A stretch of 40,617 nt of DNA from contig JAUWRG010000010.1 of assembly GCA_030610655.1 (NCBI GenBank), forward strand, positions 1 through 40,617, in the 5' to 3' direction. The first letter of the stretch is position 1; every line of letters begins with the position of its first letter. Below the pieces are notes generated by a model. It had not been told where the DNA came from. It saw only the letters and a list, made by a program, of their open reading frames with translations, and made no database searches. The position numbers and the translations under genes were made by a program. Shown piece by piece: positions 24,917 to 34,126 of the stretch. This DNA comes from Dehalococcoidia bacterium (GTDB lineage: Bacteria > Chloroflexota > Dehalococcoidia > E44-bin15).

Positions 24917-27249
24917 AAATAAAGGAATTCTCAATACGCCGCTATGGACCATTGCCAGATACTGGACGTATAACAGTGGGTAATTTCTCTCTATTCTTCG
25001 GGAAAAACGAGGATGGTAAGACTCTCACCATAGACGGCCTAGTAAAAATGTTGTTGAGAACAGGAAGACGCCTTTTTGAGCGCATAAACAGGGTAAATGA
25101 AGAGCCGGAAGGCTACTTGATCGTGGAAGATGCTGAAGGTAGAGAACTAAAACTCCCAGAGAAAGGAGACTTAACAGACATTACTGATCTTACCCCTGAA
25201 GAATGTCGCAATATATTCATAATAAGAAATAGCGACCTTTCTATCGCCTTAGAGAGCGGGTTCTATAGAAATGTGACAGACCGCCTTGTCGGTTTGAGAA
25301 CCGGAGAGATTTCTCAAATAAAAGGTCAACTGCAAGAGCTAGGGAAATTAACTAAGGCTGACAGCACCGCTTCTCTGCGTGACTGGGCAGGCGAGAAATT
25401 AAAGACTGGGATAAGACGTGCACATAGTTTGATTGAAAAGATCAAGGCATTGGATGAGAAGATTAGAGCGGAGAACTTTGATAGGTTTGAAGATGAGTTT
25501 CTCAAGATAAGAGAGGAGGCGAGCGAAGTTAGCCGTAGGATAGAAGCCTTTGAGAATGCTAGGAAAAGAGAGCAATACGAAAAGTGTAATAGCGCTTATG
25601 AAGCCCTTACATCTGCCCGGAAAAATCTTGAGGAACTGGAAGTTTATATTCGCGAGGATGAGCAGCTGTGGGCTGGGTATGGGAAGGATATTAAGAACTC
25701 GACAGAGGACATACAAAAGTTACAAAACGTAGCGGATACCGAGAAAGGAGAATTGCGGCAAAAAGTGAAGGAATTGGAGGTGGATAAGTTGGCTTTGCAG
25801 GCCCTCGCCGAGAGGAAAAAAAGGCTAGACGATGAAATCAAGCTGGAAATCAAGAACTATGAGATGAAGAGTGGAGAGTTAGCGCTGAAAGAAACGAAGG
25901 GTAGATTCTTTGCAGTAGCAGCGATAATTTCAGTTGTACTACTATCTATACTAGCCTTTGGAATTATTCTCAGGCCATCGCTATTATCCTACGCACTCTT
26001 TGTGTGCTTCTTAATATTAACCGGGGTTTTTGCAACACTAAGGTTTTCACTCATAAGAGAGAAAGCCTGGCTTGCGGGGGTGTTTGAAAGAATCAAATTA
26101 AGCGTTTCAAGATTTGAATTGGGTGCAGAAAGCATCGGAGGAATCCTCTCCAATATTCAGAAATTTGACGAGGAATATTCTAAACGGCAAATGGAATTAG
26201 AGCAGCTTAAGACGGAAGTATCACTATTGGAAAGAGAAACAAAGAATCTTGAAGAAACGCAGATCCCAAGCATAGAAGAGAAAAACACGAAAGCTAAGGG
26301 GAAAATAGATGAGGTGATAAGCAAAACCGGAGTAAGAACTCTTCAAGAGTATCGTGAAAAGCTTGCATTGAAACTGGGGTATGAAAGATCAGCAGAGACG
26401 CAGCTTGGTATACTACAAAGTCATTTTGGCTCAGCAGGAGAAACATCGGAGGAGAACTTGTCGCATTGGCTTGAGGATATTAGTGCCCTCAAGGAATTCG
26501 AGGATAAGGCTAAGGATATAGCATACGATGAGAAGACCGCTTCACAGTTGAAATCTGAGCATGAGATGCTTCTGACTAGCCAAAAGGAACTTGAGGGCAG
26601 GATGGCCGATCTTTTTGACCAGTTAAGAGAAGTAGAAAAGGAAGCGAATGAGATTCTAAGGTTGGAAGATGATTACCTATATTGCAACACTTCGGTAGAT
26701 ATGAACGCAATCAGGGACAAGTTGTTAGAGTGTATAGCCAAAATCGAGGTCGAAAAAGATGATGCACTAGAAGCTATAAGAATCTTCGAGGAACTCGAAG
26801 GGGAGGAGGAAGAAAAGATCTCTGCTCTTTTTGGTAAGGACAGCCCTATTTCCAAGCACTTTTGTAAGATAACGGGCGGCATTTATGAGGAGGTAGAGTT
26901 CGTTCTTGATGACGTGAGGAAAGTACAGGTCAGACTTCAAGACGGTAGTATATTGGCTGCCGATAAACTATCAGGTGGCGCCTACGATCAGTTATATCTT
27001 TCCATCCGGCTTGCCCTTGGGGAAAAGCTACTAAAGGGAGGCAACGGTTTCTTCATCATGGACGACCCATTCGTAAAAGCCGACTTAGGAAGATTGCAAA
27101 AACAGCTTGATATACTCAAGAGTATCTCTGAATCGGGATGGCAGATTATGTACTTTACTGCGAAAGATGAGGTAAAGGATGTTCTGCAACAAGATATACA
27201 AAGCGGCAGGATCCGCTACGTGGAACTTCAAGGTACATTTCCTCAATGA
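24913..27249 (+). CDS. SbcC/YhaN-like coiled-coil ATPase with two membrane segments
   Basis: This 778-aa SMC-like ATPase has a Walker A near the N terminus (GKNEDGKT, residues 30-37), long coiled coils (about 150-330 and 400-640), the ABC signature LSGGAYDQLYLSIRLALGEKLL at about 686, and Walker B FFIMDDPF near 715. Between the coils, residues about 332-386 are two hydrophobic segments (FFAVAAIISVVLLSILAFGIIL and LLSYALFVCFLILTGVFA) where Rad50 has its zinc hook. I see no CxxC hook. This layout is that of B. subtilis YhaN and not classical SbcC, and suggests a membrane-anchored nuclease complex with the preceding gene. Confidence 0.87.
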   Translation: MKIKEFSIRRYGPLPDTGRITVGNFSLFFGKNEDGKTLTIDGLVKMLLRTGRRLFERINRVNEEPEGYLIVEDAEGRELKLPEKGDLTDITDLTPEECRNIFIIRNSDLSIALESGFYRNVTDRLVGLRTGEISQIKGQLQELGKLTKADSTASLRDWAGEKLKTGIRRAHSLIEKIKALDEKIRAENFDRFEDEFLKIREEASEVSRRIEAFENARKREQYEKCNSAYEALTSARKNLEELEVYIREDEQLWAGYGKDIKNSTEDIQKLQNVADTEKGELRQKVKELEVDKLALQALAERKKRLDDEIKLEIKNYEMKSGELALKETKGRFFAVAAIISVVLLSILAFGIILRPSLLSYALFVCFLILTGVFATLRFSLIREKAWLAGVFERIKLSVSRFELGAESIGGILSNIQKFDEEYSKRQMELEQLKTEVSLLERETKNLEETQIPSIEEKNTKAKGKIDEVISKTGVRTLQEYREKLALKLGYERSAETQLGILQSHFGSAGETSEENLSHWLEDISALKEFEDKAKDIAYDEKTASQLKSEHEMLLTSQKELEGRMADLFDQLREVEKEANEILRLEDDYLYCNTSVDMNAIRDKLLECIAKIEVEKDDALEAIRIFEELEGEEEEKISALFGKDSPISKHFCKITGGIYEEVEFVLDDVRKVQVRLQDGSILAADKLSGGAYDQLYLSIRLALGEKLLKGGNGFFIMDDPFVKADLGRLQKQLDILKSISESGWQIMYFTAKDEVKDVLQQDIQSGRIRYVELQGTFPQ

Positions 27250-27346
27250 GGTTCAAGTATTGTTGGTGATGCTACTTCGACTTTTCTCCCTCCACTCAGG
27301 CCTGATCCTTATCCCTGTCGAGTAGGGAATTGCAGAACAGGGCGAA

Positions 27347-28279
27347 ATGAATTGTCTTATCGCCATTGTGGGTCCCACCTCTGTGGGTAAGAGTACTCTG
27401 GCGCTCTGTCTAGCGCAGATTTTCGATGGCGAGATCGTGAGCGCCGACAGTCGTCAGGTCTACCACTATATGGACATTGGCACGGCAAAGCCAAGCCGTG
27501 AGGAGCGTGCCCTCATCCCTCATCACCTTATCGATGTCGCTGACCCTGATGAGGATTTCAGCCTTGCCGTTTATCAGGAGATGGCGTATCAGGCGGTGGC
27601 GGATATTCACAGGCGAGGAAAGCTGGCGCTTTTGGTAGGTGGCAGCGGCCTCTATGTGAAAGCAGTCATAGGGGGCTTCAAAATCCCTCAGGTTGCTCCA
27701 AACCCTGAACTGAGGCAGAGCCTGGAGGAGAAAGCAGCAGGTGAAGGCTATATAGCACTCTATAAGGAACTGGAGCAGGTAGACCCCGATGCAGCAAAAA
27801 AGATCGACCCCCGAAATGTACGACGAGTGATCAGAGCTTTGGAGGTCTGCTATACTACAGGAGTCCCTTTCTCTCAGCTTCAGATGAGCGAGCCACTTTT
27901 TCACACTTTAGTGATTGGACTGACCACTGCCAGGGAGGATTTATATCGCAGAATCGATGAGCGAGTCGATGGCATGATAGAGCGAGGCCTGGTTCAGGAG
28001 ATTCAATCACTTCTGGAGCGAGGCTACTCGTTTGACCTTCCCTCGATGTCAGGACTGGGCTACAATCAGATAGAACAGTACCTTCAGGGGAAGGTAGAAC
28101 TGGATGTTGTTGTGCAGCACATAAAATATGAGATCCATCGCTTCGCCCGCCACCAGTATGCCTGGTTCCGCCTTAATGACGAGAGGATCCATTGGTTTGA
28201 TATAAGAAGTGGAATAGAGAAACCGGTTCAGGGTCTGATCCAGGGATTTTTAAGAGCTAGAGAAAAAGTCAATCTATGA
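27347..28279 (+). CDS. miaA: tRNA dimethylallyltransferase
   Basis: This 310-aa protein has the P-loop AIVGPTSVGKSTLAL, then GEIVSADSRQVYHYMDIGTAKPS, PHHLIDVADPDEDFSLAVYQ, LLVGGSGLYVKAVIGG, DPRNVRRVIRALEV, and MSGLGYNQIEQYL with RHQYAWFR at the end. It attaches the dimethylallyl group to A37 of tRNAs reading UNN codons. The isoprenoid donor comes from the MEP pathway, whose first enzyme is encoded by dxs in this window. It overlaps dapF by 4 bp (ATGA). Confidence 0.97.
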   Translation: MNCLIAIVGPTSVGKSTLALCLAQIFDGEIVSADSRQVYHYMDIGTAKPSREERALIPHHLIDVADPDEDFSLAVYQEMAYQAVADIHRRGKLALLVGGSGLYVKAVIGGFKIPQVAPNPELRQSLEEKAAGEGYIALYKELEQVDPDAAKKIDPRNVRRVIRALEVCYTTGVPFSQLQMSEPLFHTLVIGLTTAREDLYRRIDERVDGMIERGLVQEIQSLLERGYSFDLPSMSGLGYNQIEQYLQGKVELDVVVQHIKYEIHRFARHQYAWFRLNDERIHWFDIRSGIEKPVQGLIQGFLRAREKVNL

Positions 28280-29088
28280 AGTTCGCCAAGATGCAAGCTA
28301 CTGGGAATGATTTCGTATTGGTCGAGGCTGATACGGAGCGCGATTGGCCCCAGCTTGCCAAGTCGATGTGTAATCGCCACTTCGGCATCGGCGCCGATGG
28401 GCTCATTCTATTCATGCCCTCAAAAGTAGCCGATTTGTATATGCGCTTCTTTAACCCCGATGGCTCAGAAGCTGAGGCTTGTGGCAATGGACTGAGGTGC
28501 ATCACCAGATATGCTATTGACAAGGGATATGCCAATGAGCTCACAGTACAAACGCAAGGGGGCGTTAGAAAGGTACAAGCCCAGGGTAAGCAGATTCAAG
28601 TAGATATGGGGATACCCGGTCTCAAGGCTGATGAGATACCAATGCTCATTGATGAGAAGCTTGACATAATACTGGATTGCCCCATTAACGTTGAAGACAG
28701 GATACTCCCCTTGACCTGCCTGTCTATGGGTAATCCACATGCTGTCTGCCTCCTTGAGGAGCCGGTGGCAGACTTTCCCCTTTTGGAGCTTGGTCCCAGG
28801 GTGGAAAACCACCCCGCTTTTCCTCAAAGGGTGAATTTTGAGGTAGCAAATGTTTCCGACCGAAAGAAGATCGTGGCTAGGGTTTGGGAGCGAGGGGTAG
28901 GGGAGACCCTGGCCTGCGGCAGTGGGGCTTGTGCCGTCGCCGTGGCAGCCCGACTTCATAACCGCGTGGACAGCCATGTGGATGTGACATTACCGGGAGG
29001 GACGCTTACTATAGATTGGGACGGGGTGAGCAAGGTGATACTCACCGGCCCTGCGGAGCTGGTGTTCTTGGGAGAATGGCCTGACTAG
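28276..29088 (+). CDS. dapF: diaminopimelate epimerase
   Basis: This 270-aa cofactor-free epimerase has the two catalytic Cys in EACGNGLRC and LACGSGACAVAVAA. It also has MQATGNDFVLVE, the substrate-binding FFNPDGSEAEACGNG, MGNPHAV, NFEVANV, and VTLPGGTLTIDW. It interconverts LL- and meso-diaminopimelate. The LL-DAP aminotransferase gene lies two genes downstream, so the window carries the last two steps of the DapL lysine route. It is translationally coupled to miaA. Confidence 0.97.
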   Translation: MKFAKMQATGNDFVLVEADTERDWPQLAKSMCNRHFGIGADGLILFMPSKVADLYMRFFNPDGSEAEACGNGLRCITRYAIDKGYANELTVQTQGGVRKVQAQGKQIQVDMGIPGLKADEIPMLIDEKLDIILDCPINVEDRILPLTCLSMGNPHAVCLLEEPVADFPLLELGPRVENHPAFPQRVNFEVANVSDRKKIVARVWERGVGETLACGSGACAVAVAARLHNRVDSHVDVTLPGGTLTIDWDGVSKVILTGPAELVFLGEWPD

Positions 29089-29138
29089 CTGCGGATTTGC
29101 AACTGTCAGGCTACAAAAATAATTTGGAGGTTTCTTGA

Positions 29139-29561
29139 ATGAGTGAATCCGGAGAAAAGAATCTGGCGGGGGCAAATCTGGTTAGCGCCAATTTTCGAGG
29201 GGAGATAATGTGCGACGCCGACCTGTCAGGGGCTACCCTGGTTCAGGCCGACATGCTGAATTGCGACCTGAGCGGGGCTAATCTCAAAGGTGCCAACCTT
29301 ACCGGCGCAGATTTGACCGATGCCGACCTGTCCAGTGCTTGTTTAGTGGACGCCAACTTGATCAGGACGAGGCTAAGGGGCACGCTTTTTAGTGGCGCTG
29401 ACCTCACTGGTGCAGTCCTGGCACAAACCGACCTTCAGGATGCCGACTTCCGAGGGGCAAAGTTTGATATCGAAAAAATCGACATTTCAGGAGCTCGTGC
29501 CTGGCAGCAAGCCAAATGGGACGAGCCTGTTTTCGAGACGTTGAAAGCAAAATTTGGATAG
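29139..29561 (+). CDS. pentapeptide-repeat protein, 140 aa
   Basis: About 16 consecutive A(D/N)LxG-type pentapeptides run from residue about 10 to 110: LAGAN, LVSAN, ADLSGATLVQADM, ANLKGANLTGADLTDADL, ADLTGAVLAQTDL. These predict a right-handed quadrilateral beta-helix. The C terminus (ARAWQQAKWDEPVFETLKAKFG) is not repetitive. Some members mimic DNA and protect gyrase, and many have no known role. No function can be assigned here. GGAGG lies just before the ATG. It sits between dapF and dapL on the same strand and is probably co-transcribed. Confidence 0.88.
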   Translation: MSESGEKNLAGANLVSANFRGEIMCDADLSGATLVQADMLNCDLSGANLKGANLTGADLTDADLSSACLVDANLIRTRLRGTLFSGADLTGAVLAQTDLQDADFRGAKFDIEKIDISGARAWQQAKWDEPVFETLKAKFG

Positions 29562-29582
29562 GAACAAACATTAGGTTCGAAA

Positions 29583-30755
29583 ATGCGAACTGCAAAACGC
29601 ATTGAAAACTTACCCCCTTATCTCTTTGTCGAGATCTCAAAGAAGATCGCCGAGAAGCAGAAAAAGGGAGAGGATGTCATCAGCCTGGCAATAGGTGATC
29701 CTGATATCCCTACGCCGCCGCATGTCATAGAGCGCCTTTGCCAGGAAGCCCATGTGCCCGAGAACCAACGCTACCCTGAGTCTGAGGGGCTTCCTGAGTT
29801 TCGCCGGGCCATAGCTGACTGGTATAATAACCGCTTTGGTGTGACTCTTGATCCGGATACCGAGGTACTACCCCTCATCGGCGCCAAGGATGGTGTTGGG
29901 CATGTCGCCTTATGCTTCATCGACCCCGGCGACATCGCCCTCGTGCCCGACCCAGCGTACCCTGTCTATGCTATAGGCACCATGTTCGCTGGTGGTTCTT
30001 CGTATTATCTGCCGCTTGTGGAGGAGCATGGTTTTCTTCCAGACCTTGAGAGTATTCCTTCCGATATAGCGCAAAGGGCAAAAGTGCTATGGATTAACTA
30101 TCCCAACAATCCCACAGCGGCTGTAGCGGAACTAGATTTCTTCGAGAGGGTGGTTGCCTTTGCTAAAACACATGACATCGCTGTGTGCCATGATGGACCC
30201 TACACTGAAGTAACCTTTGATGGCTATCGCCCAGTGAGCTTTATGCAAGTGCCAGGAGCGAGGGATGTTGGCGTAGAATTTCACTCTCTCTCTAAGACCT
30301 ACAATATGACTGGCTGGCGGGTAGGCATGGTGGTGGGAGATGCCAGAATAATTGACGCCCTAACGAGGGTGAAATCCAACCTGGACTCGGGGATTCCGCA
30401 AGCAATCCAGTACGCCGCCATTGAGGCGCTGACCGGACCACAAGCCTGCATTGCAGAGCATAACGCCATATATCAGCGACGCCGCGACCTATTGTTCCAG
30501 ACCCTTATCGAGATAGGGCTCAAGGCAACACTCCCCCGCGCCAGCCTTTATATCTGGGCCAGGATCCCGGAGGGCTATACGTCAATACAATTTGCTACCG
30601 CTCTATTGGATGAGGCTGGGGTCGTTGTTATACCAGGCATCGGTTACGGAAAGTGTGGGGAGGGTTATATTCGAATCTCTCTAACTGTCCCAGATGAGCG
30701 TCTTGAGGAAGCGGTAGCACGGCTTAGGTCATGGCATAAGCAAAAAACATCTTGA
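29583..30755 (+). CDS. dapL: LL-diaminopimelate aminotransferase (class I/II PLP aminotransferase)
   Basis: This 390-aa protein is a fold-type I aminotransferase: ISLAIGDPDIPTPPHVIERL, RYPESEGLPEFRRAIADWYNNRFGV, INYPNNPTAAVA (Asn contacting PLP), CHDGPYTEVTFDGYRP (Tyr of the PLP site), and FHSLSKTYNMTGWRVGMVVGD with the Schiff-base Lys. The SKTYNMTGWR block and dapF in the same cluster fit DapL, which converts tetrahydrodipicolinate to LL-DAP in one step using glutamate. Related aspartate- or alanine-type aminotransferases share many motifs, so substrate is inferred from sequence style and context. Confidence 0.88.
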   Translation: MRTAKRIENLPPYLFVEISKKIAEKQKKGEDVISLAIGDPDIPTPPHVIERLCQEAHVPENQRYPESEGLPEFRRAIADWYNNRFGVTLDPDTEVLPLIGAKDGVGHVALCFIDPGDIALVPDPAYPVYAIGTMFAGGSSYYLPLVEEHGFLPDLESIPSDIAQRAKVLWINYPNNPTAAVAELDFFERVVAFAKTHDIAVCHDGPYTEVTFDGYRPVSFMQVPGARDVGVEFHSLSKTYNMTGWRVGMVVGDARIIDALTRVKSNLDSGIPQAIQYAAIEALTGPQACIAEHNAIYQRRRDLLFQTLIEIGLKATLPRASLYIWARIPEGYTSIQFATALLDEAGVVVIPGIGYGKCGEGYIRISLTVPDERLEEAVARLRSWHKQKTS

Positions 30756-30769
30756 CATAAGGAAAGGCC

Positions 30770-31900
30770 ATCGCCAGAACTACATTTCCCACCCATCCAC
30801 CGATAGAGAAAGCCCTTTTAGTAGGAGTCAAGGTAAAGGGGTTAAGAAACACATGGCCTGTAGAGGATTCCCTTGAGGAGTTAGCCCTTTTGACGGTTAC
30901 CGCTGGGGCCGAGGTGGTTGGCGCATCGATTCAGCGGCGACAGAGCCCAACACCTGCCTATTACGTAGGTAAGGGAAAGATAGAGGAGCTAGCCGAACTC
31001 AAGGCGGAGTTGGGATGTGATGTGGTGATCTTCGACGATGAGCTTTCGCCGACACAACAGAGAAACCTGGAGGACGCTCTTGAGGTCAAGATTATTGACC
31101 GAACTGCCCTGATCCTCGATATCTTCGCTAAGCGAGCCCAAACCCATGAGGGGCGCCTCCAAGTAGAGCTGGCGCAGCATCAATACCTTTTGCCTCGCCT
31201 CGCTGGGCAATGGAGCCACCTGGAGCGCCTCGGTGGCGGTATTGGCACCAGGGGACCTGGTGAGACGCAGATTGAGACCGATCGACGGCTCATCCGCCAC
31301 AAGATCCATCGCCTTCAGAAAGATATTCAGCAAGTGAGGAAGCATCGTGCCCTCTATCGGCGTCAGCGCGCCAAGCAAGGCATCCCAGTCGTGGCCATAA
31401 TCGGCTATACCAATGCCGGGAAAAGCACTCTACTGAACGCCTTGAGTAACGCTGATGTGTTCGTAGAAGATAAGCTCTTCGCCACCCTTGATCCGACTAC
31501 CAGAAGGCTCACCCTGCCAAACAAGCGAGAGGTGCTGATCAGCGATACAGTAGGTTTTATACAGAAGCTGCCCACCACTGTGGTCGCTGCCTTTAGAGCC
31601 ACCCTTGAGGAGCTAGGTGAGGCTACCTTGCTCCTTCACATACTTGACATAACACATAGGAACGCAGTGGAGCAAAGCATCGCCGTGGAAGAGCTTTTGA
31701 CCACCCTGGAGTTAAACCAGAAGCCGAGGATAACTGTTCTCAATAAGCTTGACCTCCTCGCTTCTAGTGAGGAAGATATCATGAATTTTGTCAGCGACGC
31801 CACAGATATTCCTCGAGACGCAGTGCTGATCTCAGCATCTAGGGGATGGGGGTTAGACCGGTTGCTGCAACGGATCGCCGAGACACTCGCTTTCCTTTGA
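30770..31900 (+). CDS. hflX: GTPase HflX (probable non-canonical AUC start)
   Basis: The track begins at a TTG (30890), but HflX-like sequence extends upstream in frame without a stop to 30761: [38 protein letters not shown], then [10 protein letters not shown]. No ATG, GTG or TTG occurs in that stretch. An ATC at 30770 has AAGGAAAGG just upstream, so I start there (376 aa), tentatively. The HflX domain has YYVGKGK and [33 protein letters not shown] is the glycine-rich linker. The G domain has [12 protein letters not shown] (G1), TRR (G2), DTVGFI (G3) and NKLD (G4). HflX is a ribosome-associated GTPase that splits stalled or heat-damaged ribosomes. The smpB/ssrA ribosome-rescue genes are nearby. 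Confidence 0.92.
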   Translation: MARTTFPTHPPIEKALLVGVKVKGLRNTWPVEDSLEELALLTVTAGAEVVGASIQRRQSPTPAYYVGKGKIEELAELKAELGCDVVIFDDELSPTQQRNLEDALEVKIIDRTALILDIFAKRAQTHEGRLQVELAQHQYLLPRLAGQWSHLERLGGGIGTRGPGETQIETDRRLIRHKIHRLQKDIQQVRKHRALYRRQRAKQGIPVVAIIGYTNAGKSTLLNALSNADVFVEDKLFATLDPTTRRLTLPNKREVLISDTVGFIQKLPTTVVAAFRATLEELGEATLLLHILDITHRNAVEQSIAVEELLTTLELNQKPRITVLNKLDLLASSEEDIMNFVSDATDIPRDAVLISASRGWGLDRLLQRIAETLAFL

Positions 31901-31920
31901 GAAGTGGTTCGCACAATAGT

Positions 31921-31968
31921 TGTTATGTTATCTAGTCTCATATTGAACGTAAACTAATTGACATAACA
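31921..31968. promoter_or_regulatory. inverted repeat between hflX and ctpA
   Basis: TGTTATGT at 31921 and ACATAACA at 31961 are exact 8-bp inverted copies 32 nt apart, upstream of ctpA. They could be a widely spaced operator or part of the hflX 3' end. There is no supporting context. Confidence 0.2.
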
Positions 31969-32006
31969 GAGCCTTGCACATCTTCCCCAACATAGGCCTC
32001 TTGTAA

Positions 32007-32012
32007 TATAAT
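32007..32012 (+). promoter_or_regulatory. -10-like box upstream of ctpA
   Basis: A perfect TATAAT lies 28 nt before the ctpA ATG in an otherwise untranslated 139-nt gap. The matching -35 (around TTCCCC) is poor, so the promoter is only suggested. Confidence 0.3.
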
Positions 32013-32039
32013 AGTGTCTTGCCATGCAGAGGTTAATAA

Positions 32040-33212
32040 ATGAACATTAAGAGATACCTTCTTACCACGCTGTTGGTAGCTTTAGTAATAGTCCTCTCTT
32101 TTGGAGTAGGCTTCGCATTCTCACAGTCATTGTCTCACCCTGTCACTGGACTCCCCGAGGAGTTCAATGCCTTAGGGGAGGTGTGGCAGTCCCTTGAGCG
32201 ATATTATGTCAACAAGGATGCACTTGACGCTGAGGAGCTTAGTGAGGGTGCTATTAGAGGGTTACTTGAAGCCCTGGATGATCCTCATACCTCCTATCTT
32301 GATGCTGAGACCTATGAACTGGAGTGGAGCGCTTATGAGGGATCTTTTGAGGGCATCGGGGCGGTGGTCACTATGCAAGATGGAGAGCTAACTGTGGTCT
32401 CTCCTATTGCTGGCGGCCCTGCCGAAGAGCAAGGCGTCAGGGCTGGTGATAAGGTCCTGGAGATCGATGGCGAGCCTACATTGGAGATGAACCTGACAGA
32501 GGCGGTACTGAAAATCCGAGGGCCGCAAGGCACAAAGGTAACCCTACTTATTCTCCACCAGGGTGAGACCACACCGGTGGATATCGAGATAATCCGACAA
32601 GAGGTCAAACTCGACAGCATTTACCTGGAGATGCTTCCCGATGGCATTGCCCTCATCCAGATCACTCATTTCTCGGAACGTACCCACGAAGAGCTTGTCG
32701 CCGTCCTCAACGATGCCATCGATAGTGGGGCGGAGGGTATCATCCTCGACCTGAGGAACAACCCCGGTGGCTATCTTCATGTTGCGGTAGATGTGGCCAG
32801 CGAGTTTCTCGATGGCGGCACCGTAGTTTATCAACAGGATAGCGAAGGGCGGCTTGATGAATCGCAAGCGACCTCTGGAGGTCTGGCCACAGATTTGCCC
32901 TTGGTCTTGCTGGTGAACGGATGGAGCGCCAGCGGCAGCGAGGTGCTCGCTGGAGCGCTTCAGGATCGCGGGCGTGCCACACTTGTTGGCAACGTAACCT
33001 ACGGTAAGGGGAGCGTAAACATTATTCGAGAGCTCAGCGATGGCTCTGCCCTCTATGTGACCACCGCTCGCTGGCTAACTCCGGATGGCAATTTAATAGA
33101 GGGTGTTGGGCTAACCCCGGACTTTGAGGTGGAGATTACTGAAGAAGACGTGTTAAATGGCCGTGACCCGCAACTGGAGTTCGCTATCGAATATATTGAG
33201 TCGCAACAGTGA
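32040..33212 (+). CDS. ctpA: C-terminal processing peptidase (S41), secreted or membrane-anchored
   Basis: The 390-aa protein begins with a signal or anchor segment (KRYLLTTLLVALVIVLSFGVGFAFS, residues 4-28). There is an N-terminal helical region with YYVNKDALDAEELSEGAIRGLLEALDDPHTSYLD. A PDZ domain follows (GIGAVVTMQDGELTVVSPIAGGPAEEQGVRAGDKVLEIDG), then the S41 core: GIILDLRNNPGGYLHVAVDVASEFLDGG. The Ser-Lys dyad lies in WSASGSEVLAGAL (Ser about 296-298) and TYGKGSVN (K323). It degrades or trims proteins from the C terminus outside the membrane. AGAGGT precedes the ATG. smpB follows 35 nt later. Confidence 0.95.
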   Translation: MNIKRYLLTTLLVALVIVLSFGVGFAFSQSLSHPVTGLPEEFNALGEVWQSLERYYVNKDALDAEELSEGAIRGLLEALDDPHTSYLDAETYELEWSAYEGSFEGIGAVVTMQDGELTVVSPIAGGPAEEQGVRAGDKVLEIDGEPTLEMNLTEAVLKIRGPQGTKVTLLILHQGETTPVDIEIIRQEVKLDSIYLEMLPDGIALIQITHFSERTHEELVAVLNDAIDSGAEGIILDLRNNPGGYLHVAVDVASEFLDGGTVVYQQDSEGRLDESQATSGGLATDLPLVLLVNGWSASGSEVLAGALQDRGRATLVGNVTYGKGSVNIIRELSDGSALYVTTARWLTPDGNLIEGVGLTPDFEVEITEEDVLNGRDPQLEFAIEYIESQQ

Positions 33213-33247
33213 ATTGAAGTTGGCAAACGGCTATGATAGAATGAATT

Positions 33248-33718
33248 ATGAAGGTAAAGACGGTAAGCCTCAATCGAAAAGCACACCACGACTACCATAT
33301 ACTGGAAAGCGTTGAGGCAGGGATCGCTCTCACCGGCACCGAGGTCAAGTCGATTCGTGCCGGTCGGGTGAATATTCGTGATGGTTACGCCCGTCCCGAA
33401 CAGGACGAATTGTGGTTATATAATACGCACATTGCTCGGTACGAAGGGGGCAATCGCTATAACCACGAACCAACGCGGCCGAGGAAGCTACTACTTCATC
33501 GCCGGCAGATCAACGACCTTTCCGCTAAGGTAATGCAAAAGGGCTTCACCATTGTGCCCTTAAGGCTGTACTTTAAAAATGGGAATGCCAAGGTGGAACT
33601 GGGCTTGGCCAGGGGGAAAAAGCTTTATGATAAGCGCCAGTCCATAGCTCGCCGCGAATCGGAGCGCGAGATGGAGCGCACCATGAAGCTCGCCAAGGGG
33701 CTTAAGTACAACGCGTGA
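33248..33718 (+). CDS. smpB: SsrA-binding protein SmpB
   Basis: This 156-aa protein shows the SmpB pattern: NRKAHHDYHILESVEAGIALTGTEVKSIRAGRVNIRDGYA, LYNTHIARYEGGNRYNHEPTRPRKLLLHRRQI, MQKGFTIVPLRLYFKNGNAKVELGLARGKKLYDKRQ, and a basic C-terminal tail (RRESEREMERTMK). It carries tmRNA into stalled ribosomes. The ssrA gene lies about 65 nt downstream on the same strand. Confidence 0.98.
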   Translation: MKVKTVSLNRKAHHDYHILESVEAGIALTGTEVKSIRAGRVNIRDGYARPEQDELWLYNTHIARYEGGNRYNHEPTRPRKLLLHRRQINDLSAKVMQKGFTIVPLRLYFKNGNAKVELGLARGKKLYDKRQSIARRESEREMERTMKLAKGLKYNA

Positions 33719-33783
33719 ATGTGAGCCCTGGCGGTCCCTTTATACTTTCCACTGCTTCGCTAGTTATGTCAAGTAACTGACAA

Positions 33784-34126
33784 GGGGACGAGTGGTTTCG
33801 ACAGGAGAGGAGAGGCTCAGGATTGCAGGCCGAGGTGCCATCGCCTCGCAAAACAGGTGGCAAAAAAGTAACTGACGAATACGTCTACGCTAGCTAAGCG
33901 CTGACACGCCCCCCCCGTTTCCCTCGATGAATGGGGATGGGCGACGAGAAGTCGAGGTGCAGCAATCCAGACGTCGATAAGAGTTGCCTAAGGAAGAATC
34001 GACTGGCCCAGCCGAACTCGGTCGGCAGAGGACGATTGGGCAAGAGCAAAGAGCCGACTAAGCCTGTAGTACATTCTGGGTGGCCCTCTTCTGGACGGGG
34101 AGTTCAACTCTCCCCCGTCTCCACCA
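33784..34126 (+). ncRNA. ssrA: tmRNA (ssrA)
   Basis: The 5' end GGGGACGAGTGGTTTCGACAGG is the typical tmRNA start. The 3' end has the T arm GGGGAGTTCAACTCTCCC and CGTCTCC-A-CCA, whose CGTCTCC pairs with GGGGACG, and the CCA is encoded. The total is 343 nt. Inside, the open frame ending at the TAA at 33895-33897 reads ...VTDEYVYAS. By position relative to other tmRNAs this should be the tag end, though the resume codon is uncertain. Trans-translation with SmpB frees stalled ribosomes and tags peptides for proteolysis. Confidence 0.95.

Noticed and set aside
27410-27904. 164-aa minus-strand ORF
   Set aside because: Shadow of miaA.
28465-28977. 170-aa minus-strand ORF
   Set aside because: Shadow of dapF; no independent signal.
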